A stretch of DNA of 64,000 nt from Pseudomonas alloputida (GCF_021283545.2 NZ_CP128540.1:4809501-4873500); one strand, 5' to 3'; positions 15,187-23,045 are shown, counted from the first letter of the stretch. Notes: generated by a model from the sequence alone, not told the origin. Numbers and translations: made by a program.

Positions 15187-15695
15187 CGAGCGACTCCTTG
15201 GGCCACACGGGCCTCGGCAATTCGCACATAGCCCAAGAACTGGTCGGCGGGCAGCGACTCCTTGATCACATCGAGGATGACCCGGTCCATGTTCTGCTGG
15301 GCGTGCGCCTTGGCCTCCTTGCGCAACTGGCCGCATCGGTACAGCAGGCGGGTGCGGTCATGGTTGATGTGCTTGAGCGCAGCCTTTGCTCGGTTGTACC
15401 AGCTGCGGTCGTATGGACGCCCCTGAACAGCGCCCTCTTGCGCCTGGCTCAGCGCCAGCTCCAGCCGAATTGCGTCACTCACCAGCTGCTCGTGCAGGGC
15501 TTCGCAGGCCTCAAGGGTTTCCGGCAGCTCGCGGGGCCCCACAAGCCGTGGATGCGCTTCTGCGAGTTTCGGGGCATTGCCAGTGGCAACAGGCTGGTCG
15601 GCGCCGGCTCGCTTGGTCACAGTCACCGAGACAACCGGGTTTGCAGGATTGCGGGCTGGCGGCTTGTGGCCTGGCCACAGATCAGAAAGTTTCAT
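15183..15695 (-). CDS. Phage protein of unknown function in the replication operon
   Basis: 170 residues. The first ~55 are Pro/Ala-rich and probably disordered; the rest is helical and basic (LEACEALHEQLVSDAIRLEL, SWYNRAKAALKHINHDRTRL). It overlaps dnaB by 14 bp and the next gene by 4 bp. The position between helicase and Q genes is where lambdoid phages keep nin-type genes; no specific call. Confidence 0.68.
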   Translation of the reverse strand: MKLSDLWPGHKPPARNPANPVVSVTVTKRAGADQPVATGNAPKLAEAHPRLVGPRELPETLEACEALHEQLVSDAIRLELALSQAQEGAVQGRPYDRSWYNRAKAALKHINHDRTRLLYRCGQLRKEAKAHAQQNMDRVILDVIKESLPADQFLGYVRIAEARVAQGVAR

Positions 15696-17091
15696 GGTGC
15701 TTGCTCCCCTTACGGTGTTTGGAGAAATTCACGACGCGGCCCATCTCGACCTCGTCGTCAGGCGGGAGGCGGTTGCCGGCGAAGTTGACGAAGCGGGCGT
15801 ACTGCCCTTGGCGCTGGACTAGGCACGAGCCCTGCGGGGCCTGGCGCCCCTTGTCGAGGATCAGCTCAGTGACGCCCTGCTCACCCGCCTCCGACTCCGG
15901 GTCGTGGTGCACAAGGATCACCGCGTCGGCGTCCTGCTCGATCTGGCCGGAGTCGCGCAGGTCGCTGGCCTGGGGTTTCTTGCCGGGGCGGCTCGCCGGG
16001 TTTCGGTTGAGCTGCGCCAGCACCAGCACCGGAACACTCAGCTCCTTGGCCAGGTTCTTCAGGGCGATGGAGACTTTTGCCACAGCATCGGCGCGGTTCT
16101 GACTCCTGCCTTCGGTGCCCACCAGCCCCAGGTAGTCGATCATCAGGATGTCGAGGCCCTGCTCGCGCTGGAGCTTGCGGGCTTCCGAGCGGATGGCGCT
16201 CATGGTCATACCTGGGGTGTCGTTCAGGTACAGCTGGGCGGCCTCGATCTTGCTACCCGCCGTCCCGATTCGCTGCCACTCGTCCTCGTCCAGGCTCTTG
16301 ACCTCCTCCATGCGACGCAGGTCGATACCACCCTGAGAGGCGATGGTGCGGACGGTCAGCTCCTTCTCGTCCATCTCCAAACTGAAGATCAGGCCAACCC
16401 CAGCTCCACGGATAGCGATGTGGTTGACGATCTGCAGGCCGAGCATGGTTTTGCCACTGCCAGGGCGGCCGGCGATCACCACCATGCTCTTGGGGCGCAG
16501 GAAGCCGATCAGCTTGTCCAGGTCAGCCAGGCCGGTGGACAGCTTCGGCGGCGCTCGATCGTCCAGCACCTCCTGCATGCCGTCGAAGACCTTGGGCAGC
16601 ACCTCGGCCATGCGCCTGTACCCGGCCTTCTGGGAGCCCTGCAGGTCACGCAAGTCAGCGATGGATTGCTGGGCCTGGGCGATGATCTCGTCCGGCACCA
16701 GGCCGCTTGCAACAGCAGCCTTCGCAGAATGACCAAGGTCGACCACCTGACGGATCACCGCCCACTGCTTGACCTGCTTTGCGTAGGCCATCGCGTTGGC
16801 CACCGAGGGCACGTTGCGGCAGAGGTCCACGGCGAATGCAAGGGTGCCCTGCCCGCTCGGCAAAGTTCGCTGCACGTCCCCGACCGTTACCGCGTCGACC
16901 GGCAAGCCGCGATCCAAGCATTCACGGATCACATCGAACAGGGCCGCGTGGTCGTCGTAGAGGAAATCGGCACTGGTCATCTGGCTCACGATGTCATCCA
17001 CAAGCGCGGCGTTGCCATCGAGAGACGCCAGCATGATCGCGCCCAGGACGCCGTGCTCGGCCTCGGGGTAGCCCATTACCAATTCGCTCAT
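15682..17091 (-). CDS. dnaB: Replicative DNA helicase, DnaB family
   Basis: 469 residues. N-terminal helical domain (AEHGVLGAIMLASLDGNAAL), linker, then the RecA-like domain with Walker A GRPGSGKT at 208-215, DnaB motif FSLEMDEKELTVR and Walker B LDILMIDYLGLV. The C-terminal ADLRDSGQIEQDADAVILVH is typical. It overlaps the loader gene by 4 bp, so loader and helicase are made together for phage replication. Confidence 0.95.
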   Translation of the reverse strand: MSELVMGYPEAEHGVLGAIMLASLDGNAALVDDIVSQMTSADFLYDDHAALFDVIRECLDRGLPVDAVTVGDVQRTLPSGQGTLAFAVDLCRNVPSVANAMAYAKQVKQWAVIRQVVDLGHSAKAAVASGLVPDEIIAQAQQSIADLRDLQGSQKAGYRRMAEVLPKVFDGMQEVLDDRAPPKLSTGLADLDKLIGFLRPKSMVVIAGRPGSGKTMLGLQIVNHIAIRGAGVGLIFSLEMDEKELTVRTIASQGGIDLRRMEEVKSLDEDEWQRIGTAGSKIEAAQLYLNDTPGMTMSAIRSEARKLQREQGLDILMIDYLGLVGTEGRSQNRADAVAKVSIALKNLAKELSVPVLVLAQLNRNPASRPGKKPQASDLRDSGQIEQDADAVILVHHDPESEAGEQGVTELILDKGRQAPQGSCLVQRQGQYARFVNFAGNRLPPDDEVEMGRVVNFSKHRKGSKHHETF

Positions 17092-17867
17092 GCTTCACCT
17101 CGCGCCGAGGACCAGGTGAACAGGACAGCAGGTCCGCCAGCATCGGTCAGACGGTCGACAGCGCGATCCCCCAGGCACTTGCGCAGGCCGGCTAGACCCA
17201 GGTTGGAGATCACGATGGTCGGCATCAGCTGCCGGTACCGGGAGTCGATCACCTCGAACAGCACCTGGCGCTCGAAGTCGCTGCCGTGTTGAACGCCTAC
17301 CTCGTCGATTACCAGCAGGTCCGGCGCCAGCAAGGAGGAATACACATCGCGCTCGGTCTGCTCGGACTTCTTGTCGAAGGTCATCTTGATATCGCGGATG
17401 ATCTCGATGGCCATGGTGTAGCGAGCGGAAGCGCCGTAGGAGCGAATCACCTGCTGAGCAATGGCGCAGGCCAGGTGGGTCTTCCCGGTGCCAACGTCAC
17501 CCAGCAGCATCATCGAGCGACCGGCATCCCAGTTGGCTTCAAACTCGTCCACATACTCGCGGCACTTGTTCAGCGCGATGGCCTGGCCTTCGCGATGCGT
17601 GTCGGTCCGGTAGCTATCCAGCGTTGACGCCCGGAAGCGCAGAGGAATACCAGAGGCCAGCAAGCTGGCATTCACGGCTCGTTCGCGCCGGATGGTCAGC
17701 GCAGGCTTGCGGATCGCATCGTCAGTCGAGTGGACAGCGTCGAACTGGCAGCGCGGGCATCCCTTCCAGAAATGGTCACCAGAAAACGACTCGATCAGCT
17801 CGTCAGTGTAGGTGCCGTGTGCGTGGCACTCGGCCGGCTTGGTCTTGAGAATCTGTGGAGTGGTCAT
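17088..17867 (-). CDS. DnaC-like helicase loader (AAA+ ATPase)
   Basis: 259 residues. An N-terminal Cys/His cluster (ECHAHG and GCPRC at ~14-40) may bind zinc. The AAA+ domain has Walker A GDVGTGKT (123-130), Walker B LLVIDEVG and a sensor region VISNLGLAGLRKCLGDRAVD. These proteins load the phage DnaB at the origin. It overlaps both neighbours by 4 bp. Confidence 0.93.
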   Translation of the reverse strand: MTTPQILKTKPAECHAHGTYTDELIESFSGDHFWKGCPRCQFDAVHSTDDAIRKPALTIRRERAVNASLLASGIPLRFRASTLDSYRTDTHREGQAIALNKCREYVDEFEANWDAGRSMMLLGDVGTGKTHLACAIAQQVIRSYGASARYTMAIEIIRDIKMTFDKKSEQTERDVYSSLLAPDLLVIDEVGVQHGSDFERQVLFEVIDSRYRQLMPTIVISNLGLAGLRKCLGDRAVDRLTDAGGPAVLFTWSSARGEA

Positions 17868-18355
17868 GATCTTGCTACCCGGTAGGTCCCGTCAGGCTGG
17901 CGAACCAGGCCTTCGGTGTGGTCAATCTTGTCGAGGTCGGTGTGGTTCGATTGGCCTGCGCCTCTGGTGCCAGATGCCCAAGCCTCTTTTTTCAGCCGGT
18001 CGACAATCCAAGAGGTCTTGAACCCCTGCCAAGCTGCCGTCATCGCCTCGGCCAGGGCTTTGTCGGGGCTGATCCCTGCCGCCCGACAGCCTTCAAGCTC
18101 AGCCAGTACGTTGTTCCAGATCGTCAGATTCAGAGGCCCTTTCTTCTTCCGGAACTGGAAGTAATCACGGGCGGTTTGCTCGCTCAGGTCAGGCGGTGCC
18201 AACTCGAGCATCTGCTCGACCGTAAACCCATCATTTCCCTTCTTACGGTTCTTTGATGGTTCACCTTTGGGTTCTATTACGGTTCTGGGGGCATCTGGTG
18301 CCGGGGTGAGGGGCACGTGGTGCCGGGGTCCCCGGCATCTGGTGCAGGGGGGCAT
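17864..18355 (-). pseudogene. C-terminal part of a frameshifted replication-initiation (HTH) protein
   Basis: 163 residues in a frame that begins inside the linker of the preceding gene. From about residue 27 it reads VIEPKGEPSKNRKKGNDGFT, then a conserved-looking helical domain (YFQFRKKKGPLNLTIWNNVL, SWIVDRLKKEAWASG). In related Pseudomonas phages I recall this domain as the C-terminus of one HTH_36 replication protein. The upstream ~26 residues come from out-of-frame reading of the linker. So this is likely the second half of a gene broken by a 1-nt change in a C-run; expression as a separate protein is possible. Confidence 0.6.
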
Positions 18356-18624
18356 TTAATGCCGGGGGCATAAGATGCCGGGGTTACGATGTAGTAGGTC
18401 GACCGCCCGGCACGCTCTTTCGCCACCAGCAAGCCGACGCTTTCCAGCCAACGGATCGCGTTGCGCACGGCACGCTCTTTCAGGCAGGTGCGCTCGCAGA
18501 TCCTGGCAATGGAAGGCCAGCAAACACCGTCATCGTTGGCATTGTCGGCCAAGGAGATAAGCACCGACTTCTGGGCAGCGCTCATTTCAAGCGGCCAGCA
18601 GGCGGTCATCAGGATGGTGCTCAC
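18277..18624 (-). pseudogene. N-terminal HTH_36 part of a split replication protein
   Basis: 115 residues starting with GTG at 18624 (GTGA overlap with the preceding gene). Residues ~10-85 are a winged HTH (SAAQKSVLISLADNANDDGV, RTCLKERAVRNAIRWLESVG), as in phage O-type replication initiators. A Pro-rich linker with repeats (APGIKCPPAPDAGDPGTTCP) then ends at a stop, while the expected rest of the protein continues in the -1 frame (17864-18355). The overlap of 79 bp lies wholly in the repeat linker. Confidence 0.65.
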
Positions 18625-18851
18625 AGTTGCAGCTCCTCACAAACGCGGCGCGCGAAGGCGTCGTAGCTCTCGGCCATCTCGAAGCCGTTGTCTTCCATCG
18701 CCTGGCGACCAGCCTTCGCCAGTTCGTAGATCGTCCAGCGCTCGCGCTCTGGCAGGCCCTTGAACTGGGTGTAGGTTGGCCAGGGTCCATTGATGATCGT
18801 TGCACCAGCGCGCTGCTGGAGCGCCTGGGGGGGGGTAGACGGGTTGTTCAT
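18621..18851 (-). CDS. Small early phage protein, unknown function
   Basis: 76 residues, MNNPSTPPQALQQRAGATII, followed by an acidic helical end (RQAMEDNGFEMAESYDAFAR). It overlaps both flanking genes by 4 bp and so belongs to the early operon. No family recognised. Confidence 0.65.
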   Translation of the reverse strand: MNNPSTPPQALQQRAGATIINGPWPTYTQFKGLPERERWTIYELAKAGRQAMEDNGFEMAESYDAFARRVCEELQL

Positions 18852-19441
18852 TGCAGGGTCTCCGGGCCAGGCACGCTTATCTTGTCCGCGCTCACGGGTT
18901 TGCCTTGCAGCGCCGTTGGGGCGAGCCTGGAGATCAGCACGCTGAGCGCATTCATGGCATCCATCGAGTGGGTCTGCGCGAGATCGAGCTCAATCACCGT
19001 GGGGCAATTGCCCTTGATGTGGTCGCTGACCCTGCTGGCGTAGTTGAAGCTGACCTGTGCCAACGCGTGGTCTGACAGGCTGGCGAAAGCACTGGCTGGC
19101 AGCGGGTTGATAGGGGATGCCTTGATGGGGATGAGTAACCGCGCCACCTCCCCGGCCAACAGGCAACGCCGCTCCTCGTCGAGATGATCGGCAGATACCT
19201 GCTGCACGTCGTGACCAGTGCGGCGCCGGAACAGAACGGCGAGAGCCATGCAGACCTCGATCAGCTTTACGTGGATCTCGTCGCGGTCGTGGATCTTGAC
19301 GCCCTCCCCGACCACCTCGACCGCATCGGCAACGCTTTCAAAGCACATCATCAACAACGCGGCGTCGGCGAACTTCTCGAAGAACTCTTCGTTGATGACA
19401 ACGGCTTCTGGAGCCTGGGCGAACTCGATCACCTTGCTCAT
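18848..19441 (-). CDS. Early phage protein, unknown function
   Basis: 197 residues, MSKVIEFAQAPEAVVINEEF; alpha-rich with a hydrophobic middle (IEVCMALAVLFRRRTGHDVQ). No catalytic motif seen. It is coupled by 4-bp overlaps to the genes on both sides. Confidence 0.65.
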   Translation of the reverse strand: MSKVIEFAQAPEAVVINEEFFEKFADAALLMMCFESVADAVEVVGEGVKIHDRDEIHVKLIEVCMALAVLFRRRTGHDVQQVSADHLDEERRCLLAGEVARLLIPIKASPINPLPASAFASLSDHALAQVSFNYASRVSDHIKGNCPTVIELDLAQTHSMDAMNALSVLISRLAPTALQGKPVSADKISVPGPETLQ

Positions 19442-19737
19442 TGGGCACGCTCCAGCGCATTCACAGCACGCTCCATACGAGCCTGGGCATTGCTCAGCAC
19501 TCGACGGGCCTTGGCGCGACGGTCATTAGCCGCAGCAGTGAAAAGACGAACCCCTTCCCACGCGTCGGTGTGCGGCAGGAACTCACCTTCTGGGCGACCG
19601 TGGGCGCGGAAATACACCTCGTACATGGCCTTGATTTCGGCGCGGGCCTCGCGGAAGTGGTGCTCGGCCTCGACCACATCCACTGCCGCCTGGACGATCC
19701 GGTCACGCGCTTGTTGCTTGGTTGATTTGATCGTCAC
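19438..19737 (-). CDS. Small helical early phage protein
   Basis: 99 residues, almost entirely helical and rich in Ala, Arg and Glu (VVEAEHHFREARAEIKAMYE; ANDRRAKARRVLSNAQARME), probably a coiled coil. It overlaps the antirepressor gene stop by 4 bp. Function unknown. Confidence 0.65.
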   Translation of the reverse strand: MTIKSTKQQARDRIVQAAVDVVEAEHHFREARAEIKAMYEVYFRAHGRPEGEFLPHTDAWEGVRLFTAAANDRRAKARRVLSNAQARMERAVNALERAQ

Positions 19738-20558
19738 AGGGGCTTCTCCGGAGTGAATTTTTCGTAATGGAACTGGCCGTCCCAGGTCTTCTTCATGGGC
19801 AGTTTCCCGGCGATGTACAGGTCGTGCAGGCGCCGTGCGCCCTTCTCCAGCATCACCGGGGCGTAGCGGATGAAACCGGTCATGCCCTCGCTGCTGACTT
19901 TGTATGGCTTCTCGGTGAGCAGGTGCTTGTCACGCGCCATGGCGTACACGCGATACTTGGGAGAATGGTCTGGGTCGGTCTCGGCGTTGTAGATCCACTT
20001 CAGCTCGGCCAGGAACGCCAGCATCAGCTGCGAATTCACGCCGTTGAGGCGCTTGGCGAACTGCGGAACCGTCTCCCCAGGCATGAACAGGTTCTCCAGC
20101 GCCTCGATCTTCTTGGCCTGCTGCTGGTTCTCAAGCACCAGCATCTCGTTCTGCTCTTCAAGGTCTGCGGCGAGGCGTAAAGCGTCAGCGCGAGTGCGAG
20201 GCACAGGGAATGCCTGCGGCCTGAAGTAGTTGCTGACCAGCTGGCGCTGGACGGTCCAGGCAAGGTCGTCGGTCAGCGACTTGACCAGCATCAGGTAGCC
20301 CTGCTCCGTGAGCAGAACAACGTCGTTCCGACGAAGACTGTCGGGAATAGCCCCAGGGTTGTTCCGACGAATTTCGTCGGAACCAACTTGGAAGTAGTCC
20401 TCCCCCGCAATCAGCCGCTCACGATGCTCGCGGAAATTGCGACCGGCCGTGCCCTCCGGCCTCTCATGCGCCAGGTCGATCATCGCCAGGGTGACGACAC
20501 GCTGACCCCGATACTCGACGACGGGCAGCTGGTTGTTGTGGATGGTGATCAGGTTCAT
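19734..20558 (-). CDS. Phage antirepressor with N-terminal ORF6N domain
   Basis: 274 residues. Residues 1-~95 match ORF6N (PF10543): LPVVEYRGQRVVTLAMIDLA and a strand-rich region ending DVVLLTEQGYLMLVKSLTDD. A coiled coil (~130-160) follows, then a C-terminal domain (FAKRLNGVNSQLMLAFLAEL ... KVSSEGMTGFIRYAPVMLEK) of the phage regulatory KilA-C/antirepressor type. Such proteins bind DNA or the repressor to favour lytic growth. Its start is directly preceded by hairpin copy B and GGGAGG. Confidence 0.85.
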   Translation of the reverse strand: MNLITIHNNQLPVVEYRGQRVVTLAMIDLAHERPEGTAGRNFREHRERLIAGEDYFQVGSDEIRRNNPGAIPDSLRRNDVVLLTEQGYLMLVKSLTDDLAWTVQRQLVSNYFRPQAFPVPRTRADALRLAADLEEQNEMLVLENQQQAKKIEALENLFMPGETVPQFAKRLNGVNSQLMLAFLAELKWIYNAETDPDHSPKYRVYAMARDKHLLTEKPYKVSSEGMTGFIRYAPVMLEKGARRLHDLYIAGKLPMKKTWDGQFHYEKFTPEKPL

Positions 20559-20845
20559 GCCACACCTCCCGCGCCACGTTTTGCAGCTGTAGGTTTTTGT
20601 GGCGCGGCGTGCTGCTGGGCTTCAAGGCTTCGAAGATTTTCATCCATCTTCCGCGCCCACTCCTCGGCATTGGTCGCCCACTCCTCGGCTTGTATGGCCC
20701 CGATACCGGCCAAGCGACCTGCAGTGTCAGGCTCGGGCAGCAATTTGCTCACGGCCAGGAACATGGTCTTGAAGTCGTTGAGCTTTTCCCGCAGCACCAT
20801 CAGGTCGTCGTAGGCTTCATCAGCAATGTTTTGAAGGGTCTTCAT
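20555..20845 (-). CDS. Small early phage protein with a hairpin-encoded C-terminal tail
   Basis: 96 residues, MKTLQNIADEAYDDLMVLRE, helical. Its last 19 codons include the 35-nt inverted repeat, giving a tail APQKPTAAKRGA. A different protein (21075-21380) ends with nearly the same peptide from another copy of the element, while the rest of the two proteins differs. Function unknown. Confidence 0.65.
   Translation of the reverse strand: MKTLQNIADEAYDDLMVLREKLNDFKTMFLAVSKLLPEPDTAGRLAGIGAIQAEEWATNAEEWARKMDENLRSLEAQQHAAPQKPTAAKRGAGGVA
20571..20605 (-). promoter_or_regulatory. Hairpin element copy B
   Basis: Minus strand GCGCCAC, 21-nt spacer starting AAAAACCTAC, then GTGGCGC. GGGAGG and the antirepressor ATG (20558) follow within 13 nt. 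Confidence 0.8.
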
Positions 20846-21078
20846 TGGGCACCCCCTGCGGCATTCATCAGCTGAAACAGCTGGTCCTGCGCCTGGTCGG
20901 CCAGCATGTACATCGCTTCGTGGATGGCGGATTCACCATGGAAATCAAGCTGAGGCTCGAACCCGCGTTGCTTGTCGTCCTTAAAGGCATGGTTCTCCAT
21001 GAGGATGGAGGCGAAGCTCTCGATTACGCGCAGACGGGCCATGACCTTTTCGCCCAGGTCGCTGATTGAAGTGGTCAT
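20842..21078 (-). CDS. Small early phage protein, unknown function
   Basis: 78 residues from ATG 21078 (MTTSISDLGEKVMARLRVIE), which overlaps the preceding stop (ATGA); the longer frame to 21180 is rejected. GGAGG lies 7 bp upstream, directly after hairpin copy C. Helical; no family recognised. Confidence 0.66.
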   Translation of the reverse strand: MTTSISDLGEKVMARLRVIESFASILMENHAFKDDKQRGFEPQLDFHGESAIHEAMYMLADQAQDQLFQLMNAAGGAQ

Positions 21079-21380
21079 TGGGATGCCTCCGCGCCACGAT
21101 CTGGCGAGGTAGGTTTTTGTGGCGCGTGGCCTTCCATATCCCTCACAGGAATCTCGATCGCTTCGAGCAGGGCCTCGCACTGGACGGTCAGGACGCGGAT
21201 CGCGTAGAGCTCGCTGCTGCCGTCAGCGCCATCTCCGATGAGGTTGCCGAGCAGGCAGTTGACGCTCGAAAGCATCGCGCCTGCCGCGGTGATGGCGGTG
21301 TTGCAGGACGTGCCGGCGTTGACCCGATATTTAACCCCCGAGGAGAAAAAGTGCGCCTCTTGCGTGGACAGGCGAGTCAT
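21075..21380 (-). CDS. Small early phage protein with a hairpin-encoded C-terminal tail
   Basis: 101 residues from ATG 21380 (MTRLSTQEAHFFSSGVKYRV). The start overlaps the preceding stop (ATGA). Resembles small phage proteins with a conserved His/Cys-containing N-terminus, but I cannot name it. The tail reads APQKPTSPDRGAEASQ, coded by hairpin copy C, matching the tail of the protein at 20555-20845. Confidence 0.66.
   Translation of the reverse strand: MTRLSTQEAHFFSSGVKYRVNAGTSCNTAITAAGAMLSSVNCLLGNLIGDGADGSSELYAIRVLTVQCEALLEAIEIPVRDMEGHAPQKPTSPDRGAEASQ
21091..21125 (-). promoter_or_regulatory. Hairpin element copy C
   Basis: Minus strand GCGCCAC, 21-nt spacer starting AAAAACCTAC, then GTGGCGC, followed by GGAGG and ATG 21078 with 12 nt between the stem and the start codon. 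Confidence 0.8.
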
Positions 21381-21694
21381 GGCTGCATCTCCCATTTTTC
21401 GATAGCGACCTGCGCGCTACGATTCAGGGTGTTCGCAGCATCGGCCAGGAACGCCAGCGCACGAAGCTCGTTCGTGCGAATGTGCTCCCCCATGTTTGCC
21501 GCCAGCTCAAGGCGATGGGCGAGCTGGTGAATGCCCTCGGTGAGCCCTACAGCTAGGCCAATGCCTTCCATCAAGCCGACATCGGCTTTGATCGAAAAGA
21601 CCGCATCTCCCTCAAACTCGTGCGAGCCAAAATCCATCGGACGCAAAAGTGGTAGTTGCTCCGGTGATGGCGTGGTGGTATTTTTCGGGTGCAT
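21377..21694 (-). CDS. First early gene after cro, unknown function
   Basis: 105 residues, MHPKNTTTPSPEQLPLLRPM, with a helical middle (GLMEGIGLAVGLTEGIHQLA). AGGAGGACGAG precedes the ATG. It is the first gene after the tR1-like terminator at 21721-21742, the place of cII or similar in lambdoids, but there is no HTH and I do not call it cII. Confidence 0.65.
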   Translation of the reverse strand: MHPKNTTTPSPEQLPLLRPMDFGSHEFEGDAVFSIKADVGLMEGIGLAVGLTEGIHQLAHRLELAANMGEHIRTNELRALAFLADAANTLNRSAQVAIEKWEMQP

Positions 21695-21720
21695 CTCGTC
21701 CTCCTACAGAACGAAGATTC

Positions 21721-21742
21721 AAAAAGTCCATTGGCGTGGACT
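21721..21742 (-). terminator. tR1-like terminator downstream of cro
   Basis: Minus strand AGTCCA-CGCCAA-TGGACT followed by TTTTT. It is placed as lambda tR1, between cro and the rest of the early operon. Confidence 0.6.
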
Positions 21743-21751
21743 GGTTAGAGA

Positions 21752-21778
21752 AACCCGCTTCCTACGGCGGGTTTTTTG
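21752..21778 (+). terminator. Plus-strand terminator facing cro
   Basis: Stem AACCCGC/GCGGGTT with the T-run on the plus strand only. It would stop transcripts coming from the left on the plus strand, opposite to the early operon. Confidence 0.6.
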
Positions 21779-21828
21779 TTGCCTGGAGAAAAGTCAGCCA
21801 GACAGCAAAAATTGGGATGACGAGGACG

Positions 21829-22131
21829 TCATGGGGAGGCCTGCGTGGCACTGGATGAATTCACAGCCACCGCAGTGGAGCTGCGCAGATTGGCAGTTGG
21901 GGGTATCGTTTGCGTCAAGGTCGGCGGAGCCTCATTGCCGACAGCTGCGCAACGGTTGAGAATGCGAAACTCAATGACCTCGATGCGTCCATCCTCGAAA
22001 ACACGGACACGGATATCGCGAGACGATTTAGCCATCTGCGAAATCGCGCTTTGAGTAACGCCAACGGCCTTGGCGAGCTGCGGCTGGGTGCCTTTGCACC
22101 GAAGGAAGTCAGCCAGCTTAATTTCTTTCAT
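21829..22131 (-). CDS. cro: Cro-like repressor
   Basis: 100 residues; the first ~60 are the Cro fold with HTH (QPQLAKAVGVTQSAISQMAK) and the strand pair RVRVFEDGRIEVIEF. The C-terminal ~40 residues are Ser/Thr/Ala-rich, longer than usual for Cro. It is divergent from the cI-like gene and its promoter overlaps operator O1. Confidence 0.9.
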   Translation of the reverse strand: MKEIKLADFLRCKGTQPQLAKAVGVTQSAISQMAKSSRDIRVRVFEDGRIEVIEFRILNRCAAVGNEAPPTLTQTIPPTANLRSSTAVAVNSSSATQASP

Positions 22132-22160
22132 GATGACTTCTCGATCAGGAACTCATCCAA

Positions 22161-22189
22161 ATATTAGCCACGCTTTATTTTTGTCGCAA
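22161..22189 (-). promoter_or_regulatory. Early promoter PR for cro
   Basis: Minus strand -35 TTGCGA (22189-22184), 17-bp spacer, -10 TAATAT (22166-22161). Operator O1 covers the -10. Confidence 0.65.
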
Positions 22190-22233
22190 GCATTGATTAG
22201 CAAGGCTGGTTGCAAGATATAAGCTCAGCTAAT
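22163..22233. promoter_or_regulatory. cro-cI operators O1, O2, O3
   Basis: Three copies of ATTAGC-N3-GCT: O1 22163-22174 (plus), O2 22196-22207 (plus), O3 22222-22233 (minus orientation). Two more copies are at 23046 and 23074. A plausible plus-strand PRM (TTGATT 22193-22198, GATATA 22216-22221) overlaps O2 and ends next to O3, so binding would control both cro and cI. Confidence 0.7.
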
Positions 22234-22244
22234 AGGGTTTGCAG

Positions 22245-22985
22245 ATGATAACCAGACACAGACGCCCACTTACGCCTGAAGAGATCGCCGAGAGCGCAAG
22301 ACTCAAGGACATCTACAACAAGCGAAAATCAGAGGCCCGCAGCAGAGGGCTCACGCTAACTCAGTCAGAGATAGGGGAGCGGTGCGAGTGGAAATCCCCA
22401 CAGAGCACTGTAAACCAGTACATGACTGGCAAGCTTGCTCTGAATCTGGATGCGCTCATGCGGCTATCGAAAGCTCTGGATTTCGCCCCAGAAGATGTTA
22501 GTCCCAGGCTCGCCCAAAGCGTTCAGCATCTCACCTACCCGTCCATTCACGCTGGCAATGTTGAGCCAGGTCCGCCAATCACAACCGCACCTCGAAGGAT
22601 CGAAATCGTGGGTACCGCCCAGCTTGGGAATGATGGCTATTGGGTTGGCCTGGATAACTCAGATGGATGGGTAGAGACCTGGTCCAGGGATGAGGATGCC
22701 TATGCGTTGCGACTGAAGGGCGATTCAATGGCCCCCGCTATCCGTAGTGGGTGGGTCGCCGTGTGCGAGCCTAATCATCGGCTCGTTCCAGGGGAGTATG
22801 TGATGGTGACCACTTCCGACGGCCAGAGCATGGTCAAGGAGCTTCTCTTCGAGAGCGAGGATGGAGTCAGTGTAATGTCCGTGAACTCGGCATACGAACG
22901 CCGAACCATAGACTGGTCAGACATAGACAAGATTCACTACGTCGGGAACATTTTGGCACCAAGCAAGATCCTCAGCAGGATCTAG
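22245..22985 (+). CDS. cI-like repressor, LexA/S24 peptidase family
   Basis: 246 residues from ATG 22245; an in-frame TTG at 22239 is less likely. Residues ~15-85 are an HTH_XRE-type domain (TQSEIGERCEWKSPQSTVNQ), and the C-terminal S24 domain has the catalytic Ser in KGDSMAPAIRSG and Lys in SMVKELL. I do not see a clear Ala-Gly or Cys-Gly cleavage pair in the usual place (around VGTAQLGNDGYW), so whether it self-cleaves on SOS induction is open. It is divergent from cro and followed by a strong terminator. Confidence 0.9.
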   Translation: MITRHRRPLTPEEIAESARLKDIYNKRKSEARSRGLTLTQSEIGERCEWKSPQSTVNQYMTGKLALNLDALMRLSKALDFAPEDVSPRLAQSVQHLTYPSIHAGNVEPGPPITTAPRRIEIVGTAQLGNDGYWVGLDNSDGWVETWSRDEDAYALRLKGDSMAPAIRSGWVAVCEPNHRLVPGEYVMVTTSDGQSMVKELLFESEDGVSVMSVNSAYERRTIDWSDIDKIHYVGNILAPSKILSRI

Positions 22986-23003
22986 GCAGATCAGCACGTC
23001 ACG

Positions 23004-23028
23004 AACCCGCCATCTGGCGGGTTTTTTT
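23004..23028 (+). terminator. Terminator of the repressor gene
   Basis: AACCCGCCA/TGGCGGGTT stem followed by seven T on the plus strand, 19 bp after the stop codon. Confidence 0.88.
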
Positions 23029-23045
23029 GCGCTGCTCGAAAATAA

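Noticed and set aside
18270-18400. Tandem CCCCGGCACCAGATGCCCC-like units considered as a regulatory repeat or CRISPR-like array
   Set aside because: Units are unequal, without uniform spacers, and are explained as the Pro-rich linker of the replication protein.
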